From Metellina segmentata (taxonomy: Eukaryota; Arthropoda; Arachnida; Araneae; Tetragnathidae): 64,000 bases of DNA. The notes below the pieces were generated by a model. That model searched no databases. It was given only the letters and a program-made list of their open reading frames with translations, and had not been told where the DNA came from. The stretch is from positions 60,917,573-60,981,572 of the forward strand of contig OX375873.1 of the NCBI GenBank assembly GCA_947359465.1, read 5' to 3'. Positions 45,186 to 57,655 of the stretch are shown here, piece after piece; positions within the stretch are counted from its first letter, which is position 1; each line of letters begins with the position of its first letter. The position numbers and the translations under genes were made by a program.

Positions 45186-46697
45186 TGGTAGTGCATCAAA
45201 ATTTGTTATCAATTTCCATGCTGCTCTCGTTGGAAAAAAAATAATTTTGAATTTAGGGTTCATATAATCGCATCAGTTCATAGAATTTTACTATTATTTT
45301 TTTACAAATTTCACGTAAAGAGTATGAATTCTTTTGAAGCACGTCAAGAAATACATCAAAATTGATCCACCAGTTCCAGGCGCTACATATAACGGCTCTC
45401 TTGACTTGCACGGGTGCTCTATGAAACGCAAAATATAAAGATGAAGCTATTGGCAATACTTTGATCTTACAATATTCTCAAAATATAGACGTTTTATTTA
45501 TATTTTAAACACTTTCTTTTAAATTTTTAGGTGGAAACGCTAGTAAGTCGAGATGTTAGAATTTTAAAAATCATTAAAAGGGACGCAAAATAAATATTTT
45601 TGAATGTGCCTTAGTGGTGTTCATCTTTTCCAAAATTAAAAGAGAAATTGAGTAAACTTTTCTTATAAATTGATATATAACATTTTAAATGAATTATTGC
45701 TGTGTTCAGTATTTAAGCGTCTAAATACGTTTAACTTGAAAATTGAAACTGAAATATTAATCATAATCTTGTCTTTTCTGGTGGATTAGACTTTTTTTAT
45801 TCTTAAATCTATCAGTCTAATGGTAACGTTGTGGTATCTAAGGGTAATTAGAAGAGATTTCATAGTTAAAAGAATGATAACAAACAAAACAAAAAATGCT
45901 ATCATAGTCGAATCATGTGATCGAATAAAAGCAAAAAGTAATGCTAATTTTGAGAATTCAATCCCAATAGCTCTACGTCAAGGTATGACACGCCATACAG
46001 TCTTTATTTGGATTTGTATTCAAAAATAACATATTTTTGAATTCTCTCTAACATCCCTCTAACGTAGAACGTAATTAGCTATTAATTAATTATACTGCTA
46101 TCTGATTAACGCGTTGTCTAGATGCGCGTTTCTATTAATTAGAATATTCAGTTGAACAAAATAGTAAATGACGTATACATGGCCTACGTTTTGTCAGGAA
46201 TTCCAAAAAAGTTTTTTTCAACTTGGAAAAGTGGCTACTGTATATTGGTTTTATGTTTCAACATTTTTTTTGGCTACTTTGCTGAAACAAAATTTAGTAC
46301 CATAATTCTTTTAACAACAATAGGAAAGGCATTCAATGTTCCCGTATGAGCAAAAATTTCAAAACTATTTCCAGTATAAAAAAAGAATGTTTCAAAACTA
46401 GTTTTTAGTATAATCTATTCTACCTTGTAATGCTGAAACTTTTTATGCGTCTAGAAGTCAAATGTGTCATTTAAATTAACTTTTCCTCTAGGAAGGTTAT
46501 ATTCACATGAGAAAAATCAATATGAAGGTGAAAGGTCGGACGATCTTGAAAGGGTTTGACACCTATCAGTTGTATATTTAATTACATTTTAAAATCAATA
46601 TGTAAAACGAACAAATGAAACGATATTCAAAATTAAGAAAAAGTTTCCCTCTTGGTAATCGATCATAACAAGACAAAATTATTTCTACCCAAACACA
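45186..46697. other. Intergenic DNA
   Basis: No gene or element recognised; AT-rich. Small frames at 45820-46029 and 46152-46349 have no family features. Confidence 0.5.
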
Positions 46698-47222
46698 TGG
46701 CGGCTCAGCGTCAAACATAGGAACTGAATTTGCGGAAGCAAGTTCGATTCCTGTGACGAACCCTCGGTGTATGTTTCTTTTCGGTTTCAGGTAGGTAGAT
46801 ATTTTAATTAACCTCGCACTGGAGCAACACAATGGGTTATTGGCGACGGACTGGGATCAGGTCTAAAGGGAAAGATCGAGGACACCACCACGTAATTCTG
46901 AACCACGGTTCGATGACGAGGTCACATCTGAGCTGGCACTCCACTCTCCAAACTTCCACATCACTCCATCGTGAGGACATTTGAGGTTCCTACAGATTTA
47001 AACGTGCACCAGTCCCTTTTCACGACGGTCTTTGGTGGGATTCGAACTCGCAACCCTCCGGTTGCTTATCCGCTACTCTTTTATCCGGGTTACCGCCTTC
47101 GGTGTCAGTAAAACTTTCCTTGAGTGTGTGTGTGCTTGTCCATAACTTGATGGTGTTTACCTTGTATTCAGCTCAGCTTGTCCGCATATGGTTCTTGTGC
47201 CATAAAATCCAATCAACCAACC
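46698..47222 (+). repeat. SINE-B copy interrupted by SINE-1
   Basis: The left part has a tRNA-like head (GGCGGCTCAGCG ... AAGTTCGATTCCTGTGACGA) and GGTGTATGTTTCTTTTCGG. The right part, from 47095, continues CAGTAAAACTTTCCTTGAGT to the tail CCATAAAATCCAATCAACCA. SINE-1 lies between, bordered by TTCGGTTTCAG and TTCGGTGTCAG. Confidence 0.75.
46794..47094 (-). repeat. SINE-1 inserted in SINE-B
   Basis: Reverse complement of the SINE-1 pattern: TGGAGCAACACAATGGGTTA, CTCTCCAAACTTCCACATCA, and the B box as GGGATTCGAACTC. An 11-base near-duplicate of the target flanks it. Confidence 0.8.
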
Positions 47223-47786
47223 TGTACGTTATGACATTCTTAAACAACTCTAGTTACAATCCTATTCTCAATCTATTGAAGCATTAACATATAATCCCAA
47301 GATGTCACGACGATTATCAAAGTTGATTACTACCCGAACAAACACCGGAGGAGAAAGTGACCGTTCATAACTAAACAAAAGGTAAAGCACGCAAGTGATA
47401 TTTAAACCGCTGTGTTTAGATTCTTCCACAATGGACAATGGTAGAATACAGAACACTCCAAATGTTCATAGAATCACGGAAGAGTAATATTGAGCACACT
47501 TGAGCAGACTACACAAGCGAGTTATTTTTAGTACGTGCATATGGAAGCGGTAATACGTGCATGGAAATGATTGTCTGCATTTCAAACAGAGGAATATATG
47601 CAATCTACGCGTTGTTATAATGATGGAGCGTTTGATCGCTCTCTGTTTCGTACGTATGCGCAACATCTCGAGTAACATTAACTTCATTAATGAGCTAATC
47701 TTCAATTACATCTCAAAAAAATATTTGAGTGTTTTTAATGGGACGTTAATACTTTGCGCTGACTAACAATTTAGTTAATTAAATAT
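47223..47786. other. Intergenic DNA
   Basis: No gene recognised; frames at 47466-47705 and 47557-47766 overlap on opposite strands and show no motif. Confidence 0.5.
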
Positions 47787-48331
47787 TGATCTGCATTGCG
47801 TTGGTAAATGTTTTGCAGGTAATGCATCGTAGAATCGTCATTTTCTGTCTGCGATTGAGCGTTTAATATTGATAAAATAGTGATCTGCATTGCGATGGTA
47901 AATGTTTTGTAGGCAATGCATCGTAGAATCGTCATTTTCTGTCTGCGATTGAGCGTTTAATATTGATAAAATATTGATCTGCATTGCGATGGTAAATGTT
48001 TTGCAGGCAATGTATCGTAGAATCGTCATTTTCTGTCTGCGATTGGGCGTTTAATATTGATAAAATAGTGATCTGCATTGCGATGGTAAATGTTTTGTAG
48101 GCAATGCATCGTAGAATCGTCATTTTCTGTCTGCGATTGAGCGTTTAATATTGATAAAATAGTGATCTGCATTGCGATGGTAAATGTTTTGTAGGCAATG
48201 CATCGTAGAATCGTCATTTTCTGTCTGCGATTGAGCGTTTAATATTGATAAAATAGTGATCTGCATTGCGATGGTAAATGTTTTGCAAGCAATGCATAGT
48301 AGAATCGTCATTTTCCGTCTGCGATTGATAA
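47787..48331. repeat. 94-bp satellite, about 5.8 units
   Basis: Units start at 47787, 47881, 47975, 48069, 48163 and 48257, each beginning TGATCTGCATTGCGATGGTA and containing GAATCGTCATTTTCTGTCTG. The last is partial. Units differ at only a few positions. Four near-identical 63-76-codon minus-strand frames are artefacts of the array. Confidence 0.97.
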
Positions 48332-48384
48332 TAAAGGTAAGGGAGAGCACTTTTGGTACAAGTTTATACGTAATATGAGGGGAT

Positions 48385-48680
48385 GCTCTAGCCTAATTGG
48401 AAAAGCAGTCGGAAGGTTGCGAATTCGAAACTTGGTGCAGTCTAAGACCTTGGTGTACATGGGGGTGAGAGCATGTTAAATCTGTTGGGACCTCAATTTT
48501 CCTCATGTTGGCGTGGTGTGGAAGTTTGAAGAGAGATATTTGAGTTCCAGGTGCCCAGTTTAGGTGTTGACCTCGTCATCTGACCGTGGTTCAAAACTAC
48601 AAGGTTTAGTCCTTGGATTTCTCTTAGGAATTGATCTCAAACCATCGCCAATTCCCCGTTGTGTTGCATACCAGTTGTGT
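48385..48680 (+). repeat. SINE-1, diverged copy
   Basis: TGGCGTGGTGTGGAAGTTTG, GACCTCGTCATCTGACCGTG, GTTCAAAACTACAAGGT and CCCCGTTGTGTTGCAT follow the SINE-1 body order. The head has GGTTGCGAATTCGAAAC, a degenerate B box. Confidence 0.8.
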
Positions 48681-50781
48681 AACTGTTTACATTATCTATC
48701 ATTTGAATTTTAAAACACCGTTTCCGAAATACATTTCAAGTTGCTTTCTGAAAAATTCATTGGAACTCTAAAATTAGGGCAGACGCAGTACTTTTAAAAA
48801 GACGAATCCATCGGAGCTCCGGAAATATTTTTATGTTTTTTTTTATGGGCAGCCCACTTTTTTTTTAAATTTCCAATGGCGGGTGACAGTTACAAAAGAC
48901 TGACTGAAGCCAAACAGTAGTACAAAAAGCAACAGCAGAAAAGGTCTATGGACCATCATTCGGATCTACGCTTCCCAATACCTCTCCTACATTAAAATCG
49001 AAGAAAGAGAGCAAAACAAATGTACACGGTCCATACTCTCCTGATGATCGCAGAGCTAGCAAAAAGAGTTGCTTCGTACAGATATGATATAGAGGTGTTA
49101 AGCAAGGTAGTCGCGACGACAAGAACGAATTCAGCAATTGTTTTCTTTCTTGACCATTAAGAAAGGTTCTGAGAAGTTCCACCATTTTTTTCACGGAATT
49201 CCTTTCCCAAAGATCTGTAAAGGATAATATTTATAGTTGTTATGCAAGGATAATCTTTAGAGTTGCTCTTCAAGGATAATCTTTAGAGTTGTTCTGCAAG
49301 AATAATCTTTAAAGTTGTTTTATATTATTGATTTGATAGTGCAATAAGGGATATCATCATTTGATGTTAAGAAATGTATGTCTCTGCACCTTTTTGACCA
49401 CATCAGTCACCTTATCCCCTGTGATACAGAATTGACAAGGTATCCGCTGTAGACAAACCTTTTACTATGGTCAGATAGGATTATTAGGCGACTGGCATTT
49501 CTCAATGGCCTCTGAAAGAGGTGTATTTGGTAAAATTAATTGTAATCAATTTTTAAGTGCCCCCCCCCAAAAAAAAAAAAATCTTGAGGGATAGATATTA
49601 TAAATATACAGATTATATGGGTATCCAAATATATCAAGATCAACAAAAAGTAAGCACCCGCTAATATTGAGAGTTAGATTAGAAACTCTGACATTTTTCG
49701 GAAATGTATTTTTTGACAGCAAACGTTAAATTTCAGGATGATGTGAAAGCTTTGTCACATTCCTGATCAGTTTGAGCAAAAATATAACATTTTCATAATT
49801 CTTCTAATTCTATTTTTCACTTAAAAACTAGTATTTACTCTTAACGTTCGTGCTGAATAATAGTTTTTTGGTTAGTTAATGAGTTTTACCTGTAAGCCGG
49901 CGATATATTCTTTTAAGTCTCCCTTCTAAACTAAATCTTCAAAGGCAGGCCTGATTTGAATATTCCGTACGTAGTAAAATTTCAGTATATAGTACGATAT
50001 AGTTTTCTGTGCAACAAAAATGACCGTAAAATGATCAATCGTATCTTTTCGTGGTTCTCATTGCACAATTTACGCTACTTGTTGGCTGTTGAGTTTTGTA
50101 TCATTAAAACTAACCAAGTAGGATATCATTTGAAGATGGTTGGTTGATGGTATGGTAGAAATTGAAAGAGAGAAGCACACTTGAGATACAAGTGTCTGCG
50201 TTTGAAGAATTTAAAAGGCTTTAAATAAAAAACACTCAGAATCATCCTTTGTTTCCTAAGAAGGTTTGGCTTTCTTTCACAACCAGGTCAATTTTTACTA
50301 CAAGAGGTTTGACTAGAGTGAGACTCTAGATTTATGCAATGTTCAAATGTTTAAATTTGGATAGTTTTAACTCTGTAATGAAATTGGATACATCATTAAC
50401 TTTTGACAAATTTGCATGAATTTTAATTTAAAATTTTATTTTTTTTAGTTAATCGCCGCTTTATTGTATCCTGAATCTTGCCTACTTTCATTTGTATTCC
50501 ACGTCTTAATTGTGGCTAGTCAAGGTCATGATTTTACGTCGTATCATTTCCAATTCCTCCAGGCACTACTTTATTGAGTAATTATCTGCTATTACTGAGT
50601 GGAACTCAAGCTTTTAGTCGACATATAATTCCTTTAGTTTATCGATAAAAAAAGCACGTAAAGAATGGCAATGAATAATAAGAATAAGCAATCAGCTAGT
50701 GAACAATTACGAAATAAAACTGGAATGAATGGATTTATTAAAGTGTAGGACTTTTATACTTCCTATATATAATACAAAATA
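48681..50781. other. Intergenic DNA
   Basis: No gene recognised. A 26-bp tandem repeat occupies 49219-49321, and poly-C then poly-A runs lie at 49561-49581. Confidence 0.5.
49219..49321. repeat. 26-bp tandem repeat, four units
   Basis: AAGGATAATCTTTAGAGTTG plus a six-base variable tail (TTATGC, CTCTTC, TTCTGC, TTTTAT) is repeated four times with few changes. Confidence 0.88.
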
Positions 50782-52110
50782 CAGGGTGTTTCGAAATTTC
50801 AAAACAAAACTTTTAAGAGTGGTTGGGTGCTTAAAAGACACCTTTTGTCAACGAATATATTTCAGCAACTGTTACGCTGAAGTACATTCTTACAACTGTT
50901 GCTGTCAAACAGAGCCCTCTAGAGCGTAGATGCTTGGCACGCTTGCAAATCATTAAATTTCGCCCGCGATGGAGAGTTGTAAGAATCTTGAGATGGCTGA
51001 CTTACAATACATCTAACGCATGTGGCTTCTAATGGAAGACAGGCTCAAAGATTGTACCGCAAACTCTTTCGCCATAGATGAGGGCCGAATCGTCAAACAG
51101 TTTAGCGTTAGCACCGCCGTGCCAGTTGGATGAAAATGGGACGTTCTATGATAGCAATTAGCAGGCATGATGTTAGTCGGCTGAAAAGTTTGAGCACTTC
51201 AGAAATGAGTGACGACAGTCTACGCGAGGATGAGAGAAATCGAGGGAAATAAAAGAATATTCATTACACAGTTCTGGAGGGCTCGCACCTTCGGCCTACA
51301 TGAAGGTGGATTTCCATATCACGACATTGCTGCCCGTACAGAGCATAAAGCCAGGACAGTTCTGCTTTTGTGGAAGCAATACTGAACAGAGCCAGTCTCA
51401 TCCAAAATCCGGCTGTGGACCACTAAATGGGACAACACAACAGGATGACAGAGCATCAGGCATGACAGTGACATACCATCCAGTTTCATCACAAGTGCTG
51501 GCATTGCAAAGAGTATGGCATTGCTTTCTTTCAAATTTAATGGCGTCTGCTTCACAAAGAAGTGGCCATGGACGCCGAGCAACATTGGGCTCGTGAAAAT
51601 AAACAGTGGCGTTCTTATTGGAAACATGTGCTTTCGGGCGAGTCCAGATTCAACTTGGGCTACAATGATTGCCGAATACGCATTTGAAGACACTTGAGTG
51701 TGCGTAATCTTTCGCATTGTAGAGCGTCATAATTGCCGAATGCCAGTCATGATGGTGTGGGGTGACATTGAGTACCATTTGTGATCACGGTTGCTACGAA
51801 TTCAGAGAAATATCAACAGGAAACGATACATGTAAGAAGTTGAAAATGAAGGAGTCATACCCTTCCGAGCCATAGACTTAGAGCACTCCTGATGCTTTAT
51901 TCCAACGTGACAATGTCCCACCACAATATGTTATGAATATTGAAGTTAATACTTTGTTCATGACTTCAGTCCGAAAAATTTTGCAGAGTGGCTGTTTCCC
52001 TTGACATCGAACCATGGACTCATCGGGTTACAATAGGCACATAATTTAGATTTGGAAAATACGTTGTAGCCTGTTACTTTACTTACCTTGACATTTTTCC
52101 CCTTTCAATA
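50782..52110 (+). pseudogene. Tc1-type transposase relic
   Basis: The left edge is ACAGGGTGTTTCGAAATTTC, a plausible terminal repeat, but no matching right end was found. A helix-turn-helix-like stretch is scattered around 51040-51240. Clear catalytic-domain pieces follow: WARENKQWRSYWKHVLSGES then RFNLGYNDCRIR (first Asp replaced in SGES), HDGVG after it, YSNVTMSHHN where FQQDNAPPH is usual, and SNHGLIGLQ-like text where SPDLNPIE would be. Many stops and shifts, so the gene is dead. It differs from the Tc1 relic at 23215. Confidence 0.7.
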
Positions 52111-54311
52111 AAAATAGAATTTTATAACAGAGTAGCATCTCGTTAAAACGATGCGCTTATTGTTGATGTAACAATAAACATACTTTCCCTCTAGTATATG
52201 GATCTGCGCGTGACCTAGTAATGTTTTCTAAGATACATTTCCTCCATAAATGGGACAGAATGTTCATAAATTAGTAAAACTAACACAAAATATTTTCGAA
52301 CCACTCAGGGAAGACCAAACCTTCCTGTCACACTTTCAACAAACAACGCATTCTAGTGTCAATATTCACCATTTCCTTCTTTTTACAAAACCGGAACGGA
52401 TGGTACTTTACAGTGTCGACAGGAGATCGACCCTTGTGGTTTCTTGTTCTCTGGAAAACAGCGCAACCGTAATTATTGATACCCGCACACAAAATAAACG
52501 AAAGAACTCAGAGCGACATGGGGTCTCCTTTTGAATCAGCGAATTTCCGCGAAGATGCGGAGAGCCACTGTTGCCACTAAAATGGTTCTTTATGGGTCAG
52601 TAATTCGTTTTAACACCTACGCAGCTGGTGTTTATTTTTTGTTGGATATTCTCCTGACGCATTGGTACGCGTAAATTGGGGTATTTTCCTCGTAAGCTGA
52701 TGCAAAGCGTGTGGTAGATTTGTATTCATTTGCAAAGCAGATTTTGAAAGGTGACAAAGAAGCAAGGAGAGGGGCAATGAAAGCGTTTCCAACGATTTTT
52801 CAACAATGCTTTAGATTGATGATAGGAGCCAGGCATTCTCGGGTATTATGAGATAAACCTTCCATAACAATGAAGGGAGTTGAATTCTTCGTTTAAAATT
52901 GTCTTGCGTTCGACATTGTAACAAGGAGGGTTCCGTAATTTCACACAATCATGGTCCTAAATCATTCCAATTTTTTGTTAATTCGTTATAAATTCCAAAA
53001 TAAAGCTTCAAAATTTTTTTTTGTTTTTTTGCTGATGTAACCTATAAAGCGATCAGAAATTGACACAAAACACCTTTGTTTTCGTTGTTTGATATATTTT
53101 GTTGACAAACTTTGGCCATAGTTGGTGTTAGGAAGAAGTGTGAAGCAAAAAATTAGCGTTTAACAAATATTTCCTTTGAACTTTAAAGCACATAATATTT
53201 TGGTCAACTTGGTGAAGTGGCGACTAAAATTTTCATTCGATCAACCGTGAATTGTATTTGAACAAATTTTACTCTATTGATGGACAAATTATATTTATTT
53301 AGTTTTTAAAAAGGGCAAGTTTTGGACTATATTTATATTATAGAGAGAGATGTCCAACTAAATTCCATCGGAAAAACCTTCAAGAAAATATCATTTTTGA
53401 GATATTTTTTTTTTGGTAACCCGCACTAACAGCTGGGGAAACATGGCGGGCCAAGTGCGATAAGATACAATAACAGCATCATTCAATATATGCTCTGTCA
53501 TTTAGTACCAAATCGGTTCACTAGATGGCGTTCACATTTCGAATATCGGTGATTCCGAGCGAGGTATTGGGATCATAGTTGCAAGAAATTACTGTAAAAG
53601 TAGATACGTATCAGAATCCACAGTAAAGGAAAGAGAAAATGTGATGAAAAACTTTTGTGTTTTGAAAATGGTATGGAGCAGGATCACAAATAAAAAATTC
53701 GTTCATGAAATTTCCAGTTGCAAAGCGCCAATAGTGACCAAATTATAAATTCAAGCGAGTAATTTTAGAAAAAAATGCGTGTAATTAAATTAGACTTTTC
53801 TGGATTTGATTTACAATTCACTGAAAAAGAGCATTTTTAAAAACCCTGTTTTTGGGTCAATAATATAGAAATGCGGACGTTTAAGAGTAGGTACCACCGC
53901 TACAACACAATAGTCCTGTTAATTTTTACGTCTGTTAATTTGCAAAGAAGTTTTGAAAACAATCATCTCCATTTATCTAAACTTCCAAACAGGAAACATA
54001 CGTTTAAAATACTTATTATAATGGACCAGACTTTAGCTCGCGAGCATTATTATCTCAAAAACAAAAACTTGTTTTCCAGCAAAATTAACGAAATGAAATT
54101 TCAAATAATAACTAAAAAATTTTTATATTCACGAAAATATAATTTTTTGAACTAAGATAGAAGAATAAAAGAGGAAATGTTTTAAACATTTATGATATGG
54201 TTGGCGAATCACAAATATGATTGTATGCAACTATGATTATATGCATGAACAGCAGTGATGGCGACTCTTGGGGCCCCAAGCCTCCGAAAAGTTAATTTGT
54301 CTTATTTTTAG
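52111..54311. other. Intergenic DNA
   Basis: No gene or element recognised. Frames at 52250-52534 and 53871-54155 are open but show no family motif or splice context. Confidence 0.5.
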
Positions 54312-54375
54312 AATGCATCTCTATAATTTAAGTGTTAGAAATGCATCTCTATAATTTAAGTGTTAGAAATGCATC
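54312..54375. repeat. 28-bp tandem repeat, 2.3 units
   Basis: AATGCATCTCTATAATTTAA then GTGTTAGA is repeated exactly twice and begins a third time. Confidence 0.93.
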
Positions 54376-54734
54376 GAATACTTTTGTAAGACAAATGCAA
54401 TTACAATTATTAAATTCATTTGCATTTTATTTACATTTGTTAAATAATGAAAATAATGACAATGATGAGCTGTTACTCACCCAAGAATCACCTTGCATCA
54501 TTTATCAAAGCTTTAACGATGACAAAAATGGAAGAGATTTCGAGGTACGAGTTTTGATTGTGTACTATTTACTATATATATTTGGAAAAGAATATTAAGT
54601 GCTTTTTGTGCTTCTATATCAACAGTATTACATCTCTATTTATGCTTTCAATGATCCCTTACTTTAAAATTCAGTCTGTTGCCTAATACAAGACCTTTAA
54701 TAAAACTTCCTCAAATGTACCAAAGTAAAGATAT

Positions 54735-54893
54735 TTATTGGTTTGTTTCTTGTCAGTTTTGATTCCATCCGGGGTGTATTTCTCTTTTGTGAGTCAGTAA
54801 AACTTTCTTGAGTGTGTATGTCCATTTACTTGACGTTGTTTGATGCAGTTTGGCCAAATATGACACTTGCGCCATAACAACTCAACCAATTAT
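54735..54893 (+). repeat. SINE-B copy
   Basis: TTTTGATTCCATCC (degenerate B box), GGTGTATTTCTCTTTTGTGA, CAGTAAAACTTTCTTGAGTG and the tail TTGGCCAAATATGACACTTG then CGCCATAACAACTCAACCA. Confidence 0.75.
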
Positions 54894-54907
54894 ATCTTTA
54901 TTTTGCA

Positions 54908-54940
54908 CTAGATGAATAACCCGGCGTTGCTCGGGTTTCA
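54908..54940 (-). mobile_element. Helitron 3' terminus (different family)
   Basis: On the minus strand: hairpin CCCGAGCAACGCCGGG, then TTATTCATCTAG|T. Hairpin plus CTAG is the Helitron 3' signature. The body would extend to the right (54941 onward), but its 5' end was not found. Confidence 0.55.
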
Positions 54941-55770
54941 AATATGACCACGACAGCTAAAATATGACCGTGTTTTCCCTGTGTTAACTCATGATGCAGA
55001 ATGGCGGGATTTCTAATATCAAATGGTTCAATGGTATTTTTCGAAACATACAAAAATGACGATTGGAGAGATTCTTCAATTAAATTAAAGCTTGATTACT
55101 ATATTACATTGTTTACAGATATAGAAAAATATTACATATTAATGTCCATCGAATCAAAAATCAAATCAATCAAATTAAGAACGCTTAGGTTCTTATCAAA
55201 TTTGAATCAAAGTCTAACTTCAACTGTAAAAACCTGCAGGTGTGGGAGAGCAGAGAAGGCGCATGACGTCAACGACGCCAGCGCCATCTGAGATTCAAAT
55301 AATTTCCTCTAACTAACTAATACCAACACACACTCCCGTGCCTAGTGTCGTGAGACACTGTACCAGTTTAAAGAAATGTGGTTGGATGAGTAGAGCATGC
55401 CACCAAGGTGACATGTGTACCCAGAATGTTAGAGCACATTACATATATACATCTTTACATCTATACAGTATATACATTAAATCATTATACTAGGTCAATT
55501 GCGTACTTGCTATCTGAATAGTTATTGCCTCACAGGTTAAAGGTCTTGTGTTCCTATATCTATAAAAATCCGAAGAGGAAAATGTGGAAAGAAAGTAATT
55601 AATTGTTTGACTATGGCTATAGATAAAACTGGTACGAGTCTTTCTTGGTGTGATTCGTATAACTTTCAAGGAACAACTGCTGTACCGACCGTAGTCTACA
55701 TTCTATTTACAACGCGATTCTTAGAACTTTTAAGGTACAACTGCTGTAGTCTAACGGTTAAATCTTTTAT
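54941..55770. other. Intergenic DNA, partly possible Helitron body
   Basis: No gene recognised. The 96-codon frame at 55001-55291 is open but AT-rich and unlike known families. GACGTCAACGACGCCAGCGC near 55265 is a local GC-rich patch. Confidence 0.4.
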
Positions 55771-56457
55771 AATTTATTAACTTTAATTCATTTTAGAGGA
55801 TGTTATAATCTAGAAGATATAATATCAAGGATGTTATAATCTAGAATACACTAAAAATTAAGTTATTTTAAAACGAAAAAATTAGTATAATTAAGAAACG
55901 CGTAGGTTATTAAAATTGTATTTTTGTAGTCTTTTTAATAACTATATATCCATTAAATGCTTGGAAATAAATAAATGTTGGCTACGCCTCTGGTCGTACA
56001 GTTGAATTTACTCATATTTTTTCTTCCGTTAAGCAATTATAACGTGAATTGAAAACTAGGGATTAGCTATGAAAGTTGATATGTATTTTAATTTGCATGA
56101 TACTGGAACAATTTATTAACTTTAATTCATTTTAGAGGATGTTATAATCTAGAAGATATAATATCAAGGATGTTATAATCTAGAATACACTAAAAATTAA
56201 GTTATTTTAAAACGAAAAAATTAGTATAATTAAGAAACGCGTAGGTTATTAAAATTGTATTTTTGTAGAGTCTTTTTAATAACTATATATCCATTAAATG
56301 CTTGGAAATAAATAAATGTTGGCTACGCCTCTGGTCGTACAGTTGAATTTACTCATATTTTTTCTTCCGTTAAGCAATTATAACGTGAATTGAAAACTAG
56401 GGATTAGCTATGAAAGTTGATATGTATTTTAATTTGCATGATACTGGAGCAACACAG
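55771..56457. repeat. 339-bp tandem duplication
   Basis: 55771-56109 and 56110-56457 are nearly identical; the second copy has two extra bases (TGTAGAGTC for TGTAGTC). Each unit also contains two copies of AGGATGTTATAATCTAGAA. Both units end in the tail of SINE-1 (TTAATTTGCATGATACTGGA), but only the second continues into the SINE. Confidence 0.95.
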
Positions 56458-56712
56458 CGGGCTATTGGCGACGGTCATCCGAAGGTAAATATCGCAGAAC
56501 ACCACCACGTTATTTAAAACTACGGTCAGAGGAGGTCAAACCTGACATGGCACACTACTCTCCAAACTTCCACACCAACGTGACGACATTTGGGGTCACA
56601 ACAGACGTAACGTGTAGTAGCGCTCTGTGTTCAAAACGATATTTGGTTGTATTCGATTTCGCAGCCCTCCGCTTGCTAATCCGTTACTCTTACAACCAGG
56701 CTACCGCGTCTC
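56425..56712 (-). repeat. SINE-1, minus-strand copy
   Basis: TGGAGCAACACAGCGGGCTA, GGCGACGG, CTCTCCAAACTTCCACACCA and a B box region as ATTCGATTTCGCAGCCCTCC match the SINE-1 complement in order. Confidence 0.8.
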
Positions 56713-57605
56713 TGGGTTATCTATGAAAGAAGTAAATAGTACAAGCTACAACAGTGTTAAATATCATTTAGATAGGATTCATTTTGCAATGGGCGATTGA
56801 CCAAGTTCTGATTTGAGCATCAGTAATGAACTCTCTCAAACCTCAAATATGAATCGCATAAATTTAGTATTTATGTGTTTCAAATTGTTCTGTGTAACCA
56901 TCTACAACAATAATAACTTTGTCAGTTACTAATACAAAAGTAAAATACGGAATACATATCCATGTCTTAGGAATTCAAGCGTGTAATATCATTGGTATTG
57001 TCATCGTGTATGTGATCGGAAGAAAGGGATTAGTTTCAATGGTCGAATGATCAAATCTCCAACCTACTGCTTCAGTTATATAAAGTTTTTGATTGAGAAC
57101 GGTCAAATGGAAAATTCTTCACCTGATCAATGAATGCAGATGATAACTATCTGAGTGAGTTACAAACCCAAAAATTTCAATTTAAATATTTAAAATAGTT
57201 TATTTCAAATTATCAGATTGTGAATATTGTTATAATTAGAATTGAGTGAATAAAAATGGGTCGTTATATTACGCGTCATTGTTAAACAAAACATTCACTT
57301 GTTATAGAGCTATAATTCTTTTGATGGAACTACTCTGAAATTTCAAGACTACAGTGATGATATTGTACAATATAATTTAAATATAGCTTATGCATGGGAT
57401 TATATGCACACAAATAATTTTTGAGTTCCAAATTTATGTTTTAAAATTAATTTGTCGGTACTGGTTGTCATTACGTTTAATTGAATAAATATGCAGAGAA
57501 TAATTTCAATTGAAGAAATTTGCGCCCTTTTGCGATTCTTAGAAAACGTCATTTAAAACTGACTTGATATTAAGTAGTGTACCAGCCTTATTGTTTAATA
57601 TGGTA

Positions 57606-57655
<50 letters not shown>

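Noticed and set aside
47787..48331. CRISPR-like array
   Set aside because: Whole 94-bp units are conserved with no variable spacers, and the DNA is eukaryotic.
47838..48350. Four near-identical small minus-strand proteins in a row
   Set aside because: They follow the 94-bp satellite period exactly and differ only by repeat variation; array artefact.
53871..54155. 94-codon frame
   Set aside because: Composition follows AT-rich DNA and no motif is visible.
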